DNA of 64,000 nt from Bradyrhizobium sp. 139 (GCF_023074175.1 NZ_JADPKS010000028.1:145581-209580); one strand, 5' to 3'. Counted from the first letter of the stretch, positions 40,864-48,936 are shown. Made by a program: numbers and translations. The notes: a model not told the origin generated them from the letters alone.

Positions 40864-40919
40864 TGAGCAAGATCTTGATCGGAAAACCGGATTCCACTTT
40901 TCCGGATCATGCTGTTGAG
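40864..40919. repeat. REP-like palindrome in the asd leader
   Basis: GATCGGAAAACCGG and CCACTTTTCCGGATC form an imperfect palindrome with flanking TGAGCAAGATC...GATCATGCTGTTGAG. This looks like the GATCCGGAAAAGTG REP type of rhizobia. It lies between the leader terminator and the asd start, so it would be transcribed in the 5' leader. Confidence 0.6.
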
Positions 40920-40930
40920 TTGCAGACAAC

Positions 40931-40966
40931 AAAAAAGCCCCGGTCCATCGAGGGCGGGGCTTCGGG
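40931..40966 (-). terminator. Attenuator terminator hairpin in asd leader
   Basis: The minus strand reads AAGCCCCG-N12-CGGGGCTTTTTTG: an eight-pair GC-rich stem (40955-40962 with 40935-40942) and a six-T run. CTTCGGG (RNA 41022-41016) can instead pair with CCCGAAG (40966-40960), which overlaps the stem base. It is 90 bases upstream of the asd start. Confidence 0.8.
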
Positions 40967-40991
40967 AGAGCTGATGCGTTTTCGTCGACGA

Positions 40992-41063
40992 CTACACGCA
41001 CACGCCTCCCCGGGCCCCGAAGGCCGTGGTGGTTTTGGTCGTGCGTTTGGTGGTCGTGAACAT
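40992..41063 (-). CDS. Thr-rich leader peptide of the asd attenuator
   Basis: A 23-codon ORF beginning MFTTTKRTTKTTT and ending in GGVCV before TAG. Eight of its first 13 codons are Thr (ACC/ACG) and two are Lys (AAA). It precedes the terminator at 40931-40966 and a promoter whose start site falls at or next to the ATG, so the mRNA would be nearly leaderless, as known for TrpL in rhizobia. It would sense charged tRNA-Thr (and perhaps tRNA-Lys) levels for asd. It is too short for usual gene calling. Confidence 0.75.
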   Translation of the reverse strand: MFTTTKRTTKTTTAFGARGGVCV

Positions 41064-41071
41064 GGCGGCGA

Positions 41072-41100
41072 CTTATGCGGGAGAGTCCTGCGCCGGTCAA
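41072..41100 (-). promoter_or_regulatory. Sigma-70 promoter for the asd leader
   Basis: On the minus strand TTGACC (41100-41095), a 17-base spacer and CATAAG (41077-41072) fit the housekeeping consensus. The -10 ends eight bases before the ATG of the leader peptide, so transcription should begin within a few bases of it. The promoter lies in the 78-base gap after the PepSY gene. Confidence 0.75.
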
Positions 41101-41140
41101 TGGCTTTTCGGCGGGATTGTGACCGCCGGCCAGACCTCCA

Positions 41141-41746
41141 TTATTTCGCCCGGCCGCCCGGCGGCTCCAGGATGACCTCCTTGAGATCGTCGCCGCTGAT
41201 GACGACGATCGCGAAATTGAGCCGGCCGCGTTCGCGCACCAGCCCGCCGCTGATCGCCTTGCCCGAGGTCGCACGTTCGGCGACGTGCACGGCATCCGCA
41301 AGGCGGTGCTTGATGGCACCCAGCGCTGCGAGGTTGCTGCGGTCGTCGAGATCGAGCTCGGCGAGGGGGAGGGCAGCTTCCCCGCCGACAAGCTCGCCGG
41401 TTGCGGCATTGATGGTGTGGCGCCAGATGCGGTCGTTGTGCAGGGTCTTCACGCGGTAGACCGGCACGCCGGAGGCTCCGTCGAAACTCACATCCGCCGT
41501 CGTGGCGCCGACGTGACGAGCTTCCGCAATCGCCATGGCCTGGTCGATCGAGATCGACGAGCTGCGGAAGCGCTCGATCTCGCGGCTGACCGCTTGGCGA
41601 TCCGCTTCGGCATCACCATCTGTCTCGCTATGAAGGGCGGCGGGCGTATCACCGGCCGAGACGATCGCCTGCGCCGGCGCTGCGATGAGCAACGCCGACA
41701 GAGCGACTGCAAGCAACTTCCAGGGGCATTGGCGTGCTGCATTCAT
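41141..41746 (-). CDS. PepSY-like secreted protein
   Basis: A 201-residue protein. Signal peptide residues 1-28 (KLLAVALSALLIAAPAQA). The mature part has a PepSY-like unit: ISIDQAMAIAEARHVGATTADVSFDGASGVPVYRVKTLHNDR and a trailing INAATGELVGGE strand. It is likely periplasmic. Start ATG 41746; no upstream in-frame start has a signal. A promoter with an embedded palindrome at 41951-41980 lies about 200 bases upstream, with a tandem repeat and a hairpin between. Confidence 0.75.
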   Translation of the reverse strand: MNAARQCPWKLLAVALSALLIAAPAQAIVSAGDTPAALHSETDGDAEADRQAVSREIERFRSSSISIDQAMAIAEARHVGATTADVSFDGASGVPVYRVKTLHNDRIWRHTINAATGELVGGEAALPLAELDLDDRSNLAALGAIKHRLADAVHVAERATSGKAISGGLVRERGRLNFAIVVISGDDLKEVILEPPGGRAK

Positions 41747-41812
41747 GCTCGAACCCTTGGCATGCTCGAAATCTTGGCCGGCGAGTGTGTCGGATGATCG
41801 TAAAGAATTCGC

Positions 41813-41854
41813 GGCCGGCCTTGGGCACCGGCCGGCCTTGGGCACCGGCCGGCC
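41813..41854. repeat. 17-bp tandem repeat (2.5 copies)
   Basis: The unit GGCCGGCCTTGGGCACC occurs twice, followed by a partial GGCCGGCC. It lies in the presumed 5' leader of the PepSY gene. Each unit starts with the eight-base palindrome GGCCGGCC. Tandem copies can expand or contract. Confidence 0.85.
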
Positions 41855-41895
41855 GCGGAGCGCTGCTACGGGCTGTACCCGTTGCGGCGATCGAA

Positions 41896-41940
41896 GCGGT
41901 ACGGACCTCTTTGGGGCTGATGAAAAGCGGTCCGCACCGC
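41896..41940. repeat. Inverted repeat upstream of PepSY gene
   Basis: GCGGTACGGACC and GGTCCGCACCGC are near-perfect inverted arms (11 of 12) separated by 21 bases. It lies just downstream of the promoter/operator at 41951-41980, in the leader of the PepSY transcript. Confidence 0.6.
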
Positions 41941-41950
41941 CTTGTAACTA

Positions 41951-41980
41951 AACCATACCGTATCGTTTTATTTTGGTCAA
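41951..41980 (-). promoter_or_regulatory. Promoter with TetR-like operator (site 1)
   Basis: On the minus strand TTGACC (41980-41975), 17 bases, TATGGT (41957-41952). The 17-bp imperfect palindrome AACCATACCGTATCGTT (41951-41967) covers the -10 and part of the spacer. The half GTATCGTTTTATTT is identical at site 2 (44166-44194). It probably drives the PepSY gene and is probably bound by the TetR protein encoded next to it. Confidence 0.6.
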
Positions 41981-42029
41981 TGGCGCGGGCGTGTCCCCCC
42001 GGCGAATGGATCGCGACCTCACGGAATTG

Positions 42030-42776
42030 TCAGCGGGACGGACGGCGTCGCTGCGTACCTTTGGCGGCGCTCTGGACTCGGTCTGCGGGTCCGAGCGCGC
42101 CGGCGAGGAACAGCTTGATCGCGGCGCGCATCCGCTTTTCAGCGACCTTCAACTCGAGTGTCGTTCCGAACGTTGCCATGCGGTGGGTGTGACCGACGAC
42201 GACGTCGAGAAAGACTTCTGCCGCGATAGTGGTGTCGTCGACGTCGAGCGTCCCTTCCGCCACCAGATGGTCGAAGAAGCGCGCCGTGGTGGCGACGGCC
42301 TTGAGCCAGCCTTCTTCCTTGCCGAGCTTGGCGATGTCGGGGAAGTTGATGGCCTGAGACGTCATCATGCGGCTGAAGGCGACGGCATCGGGTCCGCAGG
42401 TGAACGTCAGCATCTCGCGCCCGATCTCGACCAGCCTCCGTTCGACCGAGATGTCCGATGAACTGCCGAGCTGCATTTCGGCCGCCGCAGACAGCGGGGC
42501 AAGCCAGCGCGAGATCTCGCGCCTCAGCACGGCCGTGAACAGTCCGCGCTTGTCGCCGTAGCGGGCATAGACGGTCGGCTTGCTCACGCGCGCCGCTTCC
42601 GCGACCGCATCGAGCGAAGTCGCGTCAAAACCGCGGTCAAGGAATAGGCGGGTGGCGACCTCGATCAGGCGCTGATCGCGCTCGATCGCGGCGCTCTTAG
42701 TCGGCCGGCCGCCGCGCGATTTCGATGCCTCGCGTCGCGGCGTTGCCGTTCTTGCCTTGGTCGCAGTCAATCCCAT
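42030..42776 (-). CDS. TetR/AcrR family regulator
   Basis: A 248-residue repressor. The Lys/Arg-rich N-terminus (SKSRGGRPTKSAA) is followed by the helix-turn-helix IEVATRLFLDRGFDATSLDAVAEAARVSKPTVYARYGDK (described as residues about 38-77). The C-terminal ligand domain is a TetR_C type. ATG at 42776. The genes on both sides share a palindrome in their promoters, so a small local regulon is inferred. The ligand is unknown. Confidence 0.9.
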   Translation of the reverse strand: MGLTATKARTATPRREASKSRGGRPTKSAAIERDQRLIEVATRLFLDRGFDATSLDAVAEAARVSKPTVYARYGDKRGLFTAVLRREISRWLAPLSAAAEMQLGSSSDISVERRLVEIGREMLTFTCGPDAVAFSRMMTSQAINFPDIAKLGKEEGWLKAVATTARFFDHLVAEGTLDVDDTTIAAEVFLDVVVGHTHRMATFGTTLELKVAEKRMRAAIKLFLAGALGPADRVQSAAKGTQRRRPSR

Positions 42777-42910
42777 GCCCAATGATTCTGCGCGCTTCTG
42801 ATCGTCGTCATTCGCTCTATATCCCGCGGGAGCGGGGGCGTCATCGCGAATCTGGCCGAATTGGCTATATCGTCAACGGTTTCGATAGGGCCTCGTTCCG
42901 TCACGAGGGG

Positions 42911-44116
42911 TCACGGAAGCGCCGAAGTCCAGGCCTGGCCGGAAGCAGCCTTCTCATATCCGTACTGATACAGCGCCCGCATATAGGCGGTGTCGAACCC
43001 TTCCGAAGGCGGCGCGGGATAATCGCGTGCGATGTAGGAGAGGTGGAAGCCCAGATGGTTGCGCTTGGCGAAATCATAGGTCGAGAAGATGATCGAGCGT
43101 GTCTGCGACTGGGTGATCGACGACAGGCTGCGCGAGGCGACGTCGATGGTGCTGTTGGACACCAGTTCGAAGTTGCGTTCGATCTTCTTGTTGACGAGGA
43201 TGTAGATGTTCATCCGCGCGTTGCCGGGCAATCGATCCTGGGAGAGCAGGGCTTCCGGCAATGTCAGCACCGGCGCCGTCACACCGCCGTCGACATGCAT
43301 CTCCTGAAATCTGCGGCCCTGGCCCTCGGCGTCGATCATGATGGGCGGAAACACCAGGGGGATGCTGGCGGAGGCCGCCATCACGTCGCGAAACAGTTTG
43401 AGCGCCTCGGGTGTTCCGACCGCTGCGATCTTGCCCATGTCCCAGATGGCGGTCCGCTGGGTATCGAGATCGGTGGTCACGACCAGCAGCTTTCGGCCCT
43501 TGGCATTTTCACGCGCGACCTGCGCCATGATCTCCGGCCCGACATAGCGGGCCACCAATTCGCGCAGCCGCGTGTTGCCGAACAGGCCGGATCCGAACAG
43601 CACGCGCATGATGCTGGGATCGCTCAGGAGGCTCTCCGCGATCCCGCTGGTGTAGAGCTCCCTGAGCGTGTCGTCATATTGCGAGCCGAGATACGCAAAG
43701 GGCGCGATCAGGCCACCGGTGCTCACACCCGAGACGATGGAGAAGGTTGGCCGGGTGCGCGCCGCGGTCCAGCCGTTGAGCACGCCGACGCCATAGGCGC
43801 CATCGGCGCCGCCGCCGGAGAGCGCCAGATAGGACTTCGTCGCGGTGCTGGTGTCCTTCTCGAAGCTGAATTTCGTGACGGGTTCGTCGGCGTAGCGGCG
43901 CAAGCCGTCGATATCGAGCACGCGCGATGTGCTGGCCTCAGCGGCCGTATAGGGCGCGCGGGGCAGGGAGGTGCAAGCGGCAAGCGCCAGGCTGCACGTC
44001 AGGACCAGGAATCCGATCAGGCGGGCGCCTATCTGCCTGATCCAGCCACGTGAGGGGCCGGGCACATCGGTTGAGCATGAAGCGGAAGGCATCGTCGGTG
44101 GCTGGCGATCACGCAT
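42911..44116 (-). CDS. Patatin-like phospholipase lipoprotein
   Basis: A 401-residue lipoprotein. The lipobox LALAAC ends at C48. The patatin hydrolase features are the oxyanion loop LSGGGADGAYGVGVLNG (about 99-115), the nucleophile Ser132 in SGVSTGG, and Asp276 in VDGG. It probably hydrolyses acyl chains of membrane lipids in the periplasm. Its promoter (44166-44194) carries site 2 of the presumed TetR operator. The regulator gene is next downstream on the same strand. Confidence 0.9.
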   Translation of the reverse strand: MRDRQPPTMPSASCSTDVPGPSRGWIRQIGARLIGFLVLTCSLALAACTSLPRAPYTAAEASTSRVLDIDGLRRYADEPVTKFSFEKDTSTATKSYLALSGGGADGAYGVGVLNGWTAARTRPTFSIVSGVSTGGLIAPFAYLGSQYDDTLRELYTSGIAESLLSDPSIMRVLFGSGLFGNTRLRELVARYVGPEIMAQVARENAKGRKLLVVTTDLDTQRTAIWDMGKIAAVGTPEALKLFRDVMAASASIPLVFPPIMIDAEGQGRRFQEMHVDGGVTAPVLTLPEALLSQDRLPGNARMNIYILVNKKIERNFELVSNSTIDVASRSLSSITQSQTRSIIFSTYDFAKRNHLGFHLSYIARDYPAPPSEGFDTAYMRALYQYGYEKAASGQAWTSALP

Positions 44117-44165
44117 TTACCGCCGCCGGCAATCTCGCCACGGCATTTCGTCCAGCCCCAAGGCA

Positions 44166-44194
44166 AAACTACACTGTATCGTTTTATTTAACAA
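44166..44194 (-). promoter_or_regulatory. Promoter with TetR-like operator (site 2)
   Basis: On the minus strand TTGTTA (44194-44189), 17 bases, TAGTTT (44171-44166). The palindrome AACTACACTGTATCGTT (44167-44183) has the same position relative to the promoter as site 1, and the same GTATCGTTTTATTT half. It probably drives the patatin gene at 44116. Confidence 0.6.
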
Positions 44195-44306
44195 GCGTGG
44201 CGGGCGCAATATCCGCGTCAATTGTGTCCCAGTCTGAGGCACGGGCCGGCCGTGGCGTGGTGCGAGCGGGTTGATCGGCGTCTCCCGACACGCAATAAGC
44301 ACGGCC

Positions 44307-45455
44307 ATGAATCTTCCCGACACGGATCTACCCAATTATTTCGAACTGCTCGCCACCGATGGCGCCGCGCGCACCGGGCACATGACCACGCCGCATGGCG
44401 TGGTGCGGACGCCGGCCTTCATGCCGGTCGGAACCGCCGGCGCCATGAAGGGCATGCACTGGCGCGAGGTGCGCGAGGCCGGCGCCGACATCGTGCTCGG
44501 CAACACCTATCACCTGATGCTGCGTCCCGGCGCCGAGCGGATCGCGGCGCTCGGCGGCTTGCAGCGGTTCACCGGCTGGAACGGGCCGATGCTGACGGAT
44601 TCGGGCGGCTTCCAGGTGATGTCGCTGTCGGACCTGCGCAAGGTCACCGAGAACGCCGTCACCTTCCGCTCGCATATCGACGGCGCCAAGGTCGAGCTGT
44701 CGCCGGAGCGCTCGATCGAGGTGCAGCGTTTTCTCGGCTCCGACATCGCCATGCAGATGGACGAGTGCGTGCGGCTGCCGGCCGAGCGCGATGACATCGA
44801 GCGGGCGATGCGCCTGTCGCTGCGCTGGGCCGAGCGAAGCAAGCGCGCGTTCGAGAGTGCGCCCGACGGTTACATGCTGTTCGGCATCGTGCAGGGCGGC
44901 GACGTGCCGCAGCTTCGTCACGCCAGCGCGCAAGGCCTCGTTGAGATCGGCTTCCACGGCTATGCGATCGGCGGCCTTGCCGTCGGCGAGCCTCAGGAGG
45001 TGATGCTGGCGATGATCGACGAGACCGCGCCGGCGCTGCCGAGAGAGCGGCCGCGCTATCTGATGGGCGTCGGCACGCCTGACGACATCCTCGAGGCGGT
45101 CAAGCGCGGCATCGACATGTTCGATTGCGTGATGCCGACGCGCAATGGCCGGCATGGCGTTGCCTTCACGCGCTTCGGCCAGGTCAATTTGCGCAATGCG
45201 CGCCACGCCGACGATCCGCGTCCGCTCGATGAAGAGAGTACCTGGCCGTCGGCACGCAACTACGCGCGCGCCTACCTGCATCATCTCGTCAAGGCGGGCG
45301 AGACGCTGGGAGCCATGCTGCTGTCCGAAATCAATATCGCTTACTACCAGTTCCTGATGCAGGGCATCAGGGAGGCGATCGCACACGGAACGTTCGAGGA
45401 GTTCTATCAGCGCACGCGTGAGGACTGGGCGAGGGGCGACATTGCCCCGCGCTGA
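44307..45455 (+). CDS. tgt: tRNA-guanine transglycosylase lacking the usual zinc site
   Basis: A 382-residue bacterial Tgt. Asp98 (in DSGGFQ) and the nucleophile Asp273 (in FDCVMPTRN) are present, as is the GGLAVGEP loop. The normal zinc ligands (three Cys and one His) align with Ser311, Trp313, Ala316 and Ile342 (the C-terminal reading is [14 protein letters not shown] and SEINIAYY). It exchanges guanine-34 for preQ1 in tRNA. queA is at 38627. ATG at 44307 is used; the longer frame from 44271 is not supported. Confidence 0.95.
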   Translation: MNLPDTDLPNYFELLATDGAARTGHMTTPHGVVRTPAFMPVGTAGAMKGMHWREVREAGADIVLGNTYHLMLRPGAERIAALGGLQRFTGWNGPMLTDSGGFQVMSLSDLRKVTENAVTFRSHIDGAKVELSPERSIEVQRFLGSDIAMQMDECVRLPAERDDIERAMRLSLRWAERSKRAFESAPDGYMLFGIVQGGDVPQLRHASAQGLVEIGFHGYAIGGLAVGEPQEVMLAMIDETAPALPRERPRYLMGVGTPDDILEAVKRGIDMFDCVMPTRNGRHGVAFTRFGQVNLRNARHADDPRPLDEESTWPSARNYARAYLHHLVKAGETLGAMLLSEINIAYYQFLMQGIREAIAHGTFEEFYQRTREDWARGDIAPR

Positions 45456-45468
45456 GGCGAGACAGGCG

Positions 45469-45687
45469 TCAGTTGCAGACGAATTGTTGCTTGACGGCGT
45501 GCTTGGTCACGAAGCCATAGCCGCAGGTGTCGCAGGTCCAGAGATAGCTGATCACGTGGTCCGAAACGTAGGCGGAAGCTTCGGCGGCGACCATGGAATC
45601 GGCGCAGACCGGACAGCTCGGCAATTCGCTGCAACGCGGATCGCGGCTCGGTACGACGGTCGACAACACTTCAGCAATCGCTGACAT
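45469..45687 (-). CDS. Small CxxC zinc-ribbon-like protein
   Basis: A 72-residue protein with CSELPSCPVCADS and TCDTCGYGFVTK, four or five cysteines in two CxxC pairs, suggesting a zinc ribbon. The central region has a YVSDHVISYLW helix. No function known. It converges with tgt, 13 bases apart. AGGAAGG precedes the ATG. Confidence 0.75.
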   Translation of the reverse strand: MSAIAEVLSTVVPSRDPRCSELPSCPVCADSMVAAEASAYVSDHVISYLWTCDTCGYGFVTKHAVKQQFVCN

Positions 45688-45909
45688 CGTGGTGACCTTC
45701 CTGCTTGAGACCTAAGTCTAACATAAGCAGAATCAGTTGACGAGGTCGCAACACAAATGCGTTGGTTTTCTGATAATTACAGCTCACGCGATTTTGCGAT
45801 GCAGCGTATTTAACATGTACCGCATTGTCGCTTGCGTGTCGTCCCAAGCTGTTCGTAACTGCACAAGAGCCGCTACAGAAGCGCGAATTGTCGCCACAGG
45901 GAGTTCATC

Positions 45910-46887
45910 ATGGACGCATCGTCCAAGACGGGTGCACCGCACCAACCCGGCCGCGGCCGGATCTACGACTCGATCGTCGAGGCTTTTGGCGACACGCCGA
46001 TCGTGCGGTTGCAGCGGCTGCCCGGCATGCACGGCGTGAACGCGACGATTTTGGCGAAGCTTGAGTATTTCAATCCGGCCGCAAGCGTGAAGGACCGCAT
46101 CGGTGCGGCCATGATCATCGCCATGGAGAAGGCTGGCATCGTCAGGCCCGATACCGTGCTGATCGAGCCGACCTCCGGCAATACCGGCATCGCGCTGGCC
46201 TTCGTCGCGGCCTCGCGCGGCTATCGGCTGAAGCTGGTGATGCCGGAATCCATGTCGATCGAGCGGCGCAAGATGCTGGCTTTTCTCGGCGCAGAGCTGG
46301 TGCTGACGCCGGCGGCACAGGGCATGAAGGGCGCGATCGCGACCGCCGAGGAGCTGTTGAAGACGACGCCGAACTCGGTGATGCCGCAGCAGTTCAAGAA
46401 CCTCGCCAATCCCGAGGTGCACCGCCGCACCACCGCGGAGGAGATCTGGAACGATACCGGCGGCAATATCGATTTTTTCGTCGCCGGCGTCGGCACCGGC
46501 GGCACCATTACCGGCGTCGGCCAGGTGCTGAAGCCGCGCAAGGCCTCCTTACGCGTCGTCGCGGTCGAGCCGGAGGAGAGCCCGGTACTATCAGGCGGCC
46601 AGCACACGCCGCACAAGATCCAGGGCATCGGTGCGGGCTTCGTACCCGACATTCTCGACCGCTCCGTGATCGACGAGATCGTGACGATCAACTCGACGAT
46701 TGCGATCGAGACCTCGCGGGCGCTGGCGCGGCATGAAGGCATTCCCGGCGGCATCTCCTCGGGCGCCGCGATCGCGGCGGCGCTTCAGATCGGCAAGCGG
46801 CCGGAAGCTGCGGGAAAAACAATCCTGGCGGTGGTGCCGTCCTTCTCCGAGCGGTATCTTTCGACGGCTCTGTTTGAGGGAATCTAG
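45910..46887 (+). CDS. cysK: Cysteine synthase
   Basis: A 325-residue O-acetylserine sulfhydrylase. The PLP lysine is K61 in [11 protein letters not shown], then [15 protein letters not shown] and [11 protein letters not shown]. It makes cysteine from O-acetylserine and sulfide. It is followed, three bases later, by the BrnA-like gene. The upstream 200 bases carry no recognised regulatory element. Confidence 0.96.
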   Translation: MDASSKTGAPHQPGRGRIYDSIVEAFGDTPIVRLQRLPGMHGVNATILAKLEYFNPAASVKDRIGAAMIIAMEKAGIVRPDTVLIEPTSGNTGIALAFVAASRGYRLKLVMPESMSIERRKMLAFLGAELVLTPAAQGMKGAIATAEELLKTTPNSVMPQQFKNLANPEVHRRTTAEEIWNDTGGNIDFFVAGVGTGGTITGVGQVLKPRKASLRVVAVEPEESPVLSGGQHTPHKIQGIGAGFVPDILDRSVIDEIVTINSTIAIETSRALARHEGIPGGISSGAAIAAALQIGKRPEAAGKTILAVVPSFSERYLSTALFEGI

Positions 46888-46890
46888 GAT

Positions 46891-47130
46891 ATGGCGGATC
46901 AACCGAGGCGGCCGCGCACGCTTGGCAATGCGAGGACGGAGGCCGAGGCGGCGTTCAAGAAGGTGACCACCAAGGTCGCCGTGGTGCCGCCGAAGCAGAA
47001 CGTGGCGCCCGGGATCAAGCAACAGGTCACGCTGCGCATCGACCAGGACGTGCTGGAGCATTTCCAGGCGGGCGGCCCCGGCTGGCAAGACCGTATCAAC
47101 GACGCGCTGCGCAAGGCGGTGGGGAAGTAG
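46891..47130 (+). CDS. BrnA-like antitoxin family protein (orphan)
   Basis: A 79-residue protein. The C-terminal half (KQQVTLRIDQDVLEHFQAGGPGWQDRINDALRKAVGK, described as about 43-79) is the BrnA RHH-like domain. The N-terminus is basic. Typical BrnT toxin is not adjacent. It starts three bases after cysK, so it is read with it. It may be a stand-alone regulator. Confidence 0.85.
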   Translation: MADQPRRPRTLGNARTEAEAAFKKVTTKVAVVPPKQNVAPGIKQQVTLRIDQDVLEHFQAGGPGWQDRINDALRKAVGK

Positions 47131-47144
47131 GCGCAGCGGCCGTC

Positions 47145-47252
47145 TCCGGACGATGCTTTCGCATCGCCGGGAGAACCATGAAGGTCACGTTGAAGCCGCT
47201 CGGCCTTCATCCTTCAAGACGCTTGCTGCGCAAGCTCTTCAGGATGAGGGAT
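47145..47252. repeat. Dispersed repeat with inverted arms
   Basis: It begins with GACGATGCTTTCGCATCG and CGGGAGAACCATGAAGG, and later has CATCCTTCAAGACGCTTGCTG/AAGCTCTTCAGGATG as an imperfect inverted pair. It resembles an interspersed Bradyrhizobium repeat. A terminator follows at 47263. Confidence 0.55.
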
Positions 47253-47262
47253 GAGATGAAAC

Positions 47263-47286
47263 AAGCCCGGCGTGAGCCGGGCTTTT
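47263..47286 (+). terminator. Terminator after the cysK-brnA pair
   Basis: AAGCCCGGC-GTGA-GCCGGGCTT is a perfect nine-pair stem followed by TT. On the other strand a short T-run (TTGTTT) follows, so it may also end the caspase-like gene's transcript, which converges here. Confidence 0.8.
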
Positions 47287-47311
47287 GCGTTGTGTGACTG
47301 CGCTCGGGGCC

Positions 47312-48736
47312 TCAGCGGCGGAACATACCGCCCATCATGCCGCCGACGACGCCGCCCACGAAGGCCGCGCCGGGATCGCCGCCGCCACTGCGGTGGGGCG
47401 CCGGTGCACTGCTCTGGGCGGGGGCCGGGGCGCTGGCGCGTCGGGCCGGCTTGGCACTGTCGTCGCTCGCCGTCGGCGTGGTGGCCACGATCTCGGAGAG
47501 CAGGGCCTTGTGCTGGAGCTTGTTGAGGTAGCCCGTCGACGGATAGCCGCGGGCCGCCTGCCAGCGCTTGAGCACGGTCCGGATCTCTTCACTGAACGCA
47601 CCGGTGACCTTGGTATCGAAGCCAAGCCCGGTGAGGCGACGCTGCACGTCGCGGCGCTGGCCCTTGTCGAGGCCGATCTGGTCCTCGGTGAGCTGACTGG
47701 CGTCATCGGTGAAGGTCGCGGGATCGACACCGGCGTTGAGGTTGCGGGTCGTGGTCGACGGGCCGCTCTTGATCGCGGCAAGCCGCGCCAGCGCGAGCGC
47801 CTTGAACTGGCCGTTCGGGTAGGCCGAGAGATAGGCGTTGAGCTCTTCCGGCTTGTTGGACTCCTTGACCGAGCGCCAGTATTCGAGCTCGACACCGTCC
47901 GAACTGCCGCTGGTCGCCGCCGGCACGATGCCGGCCGTCGGCGCCGCGTTGGCAATTTGGGTCGTCGGCGCCTGATTGAGATAGACCGCGCCGATCAGGT
48001 TGGTGTGGCCCCAGGGCAGCTGGCCCTTGTGGGTCTCCTCGTTGACCTGGGCGCGCACCGACGTCATCGCCTGCTGGATCTCGATGCCAGGCTTGGTGAT
48101 GTTGTCGATCAGCGCACGGGTGAACGGGCTGTTATTGCCCTCCTGGCCGTCGAGCGCGGTCTGGCCCGGGCCGGTCGCGAACGCGATCAGCGTGCCTTCG
48201 CCCGACTTCATCTCGGCAAGACCACTCTGCACGTTGACGCTGCGGGTCGCCGAGTTCGACTTGATCTTGGCGGCGAACGGATTGTCGCGGCAAGCATCGA
48301 GGAAGACGAGCTTGACCTTGGCGTCGCCCATGGTCTGCTCGAGCGTCAGGTCGATATTGATGGCTGCGCCGAGCTTGACGTCCATCTCCGACTTGATGTC
48401 GGCGTCGACAGGCAGGAGATAGTTGCTGCCGCTGACGGCGATGCCGTGGCCCGCGTAATAGAACACTGCGACGTCGGAGCCTTGCGCCTTGCGGCCGAAG
48501 TCCAGGAGCTTCTCCGTCATCTGGTCACGGGTGAGGTTGGATCCTTCGATCACCTCGAAGCCGACATTGCGCAGGGTCGCCGCCATCGCCTTGGCGTCGA
48601 TCGGCGGGTTCGGCAATTGCGCGACGTTCTTGTAGGAGCCGTTGCCGACGACGAAAGCGACACGGCGGTCGGCCTTCGCGGCACTGACCGACAGTGCCAT
48701 GCACATCAGCGAAGCCAGGAGGGTGAGATAGCGCAT
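47312..48736 (-). CDS. Secreted caspase-family (C14) protein
   Basis: A 474-residue protein. Signal peptide residues 1-22. The caspase-like domain has His97 in YYAGHG and Cys149 in FLDACRDNPF, the catalytic dyad. A C-terminal peptidoglycan-binding-like unit (QRRDVQRRLTGLGFDTKVTG, about 360-420) is followed by a Pro/Ala-rich stretch and a Gly/Met tail (GGVVGGMMGGMF). The start is ATG 48736 with GGGGAT upstream. The function is unknown. Confidence 0.9.
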   Translation of the reverse strand: MRYLTLLASLMCMALSVSAAKADRRVAFVVGNGSYKNVAQLPNPPIDAKAMAATLRNVGFEVIEGSNLTRDQMTEKLLDFGRKAQGSDVAVFYYAGHGIAVSGSNYLLPVDADIKSEMDVKLGAAINIDLTLEQTMGDAKVKLVFLDACRDNPFAAKIKSNSATRSVNVQSGLAEMKSGEGTLIAFATGPGQTALDGQEGNNSPFTRALIDNITKPGIEIQQAMTSVRAQVNEETHKGQLPWGHTNLIGAVYLNQAPTTQIANAAPTAGIVPAATSGSSDGVELEYWRSVKESNKPEELNAYLSAYPNGQFKALALARLAAIKSGPSTTTRNLNAGVDPATFTDDASQLTEDQIGLDKGQRRDVQRRLTGLGFDTKVTGAFSEEIRTVLKRWQAARGYPSTGYLNKLQHKALLSEIVATTPTASDDSAKPARRASAPAPAQSSAPAPHRSGGGDPGAAFVGGVVGGMMGGMFRR

Positions 48737-48936
48737 CTGAAATCCCCAGAATCGAATTGCAGGCAGCAACAAATTGGCAACGAACTTACACGAAGTGCCC
48801 GACTTCGCGCCACCAAAACGGCAGCACGTCGCATTCAACCCGCCGCTGTGTGGCCGAATGTGCACGATGGAATGCCCCTCCACCGTGATCCAAATCACAC
48901 GGCCACCTGGTTTTGTCGCGCGAGGCGGCGCGAGGT

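Noticed and set aside
41747..41845. N-terminal extension of the PepSY gene
   Set aside because: It would run through the tandem repeat region and would hide the signal peptide.
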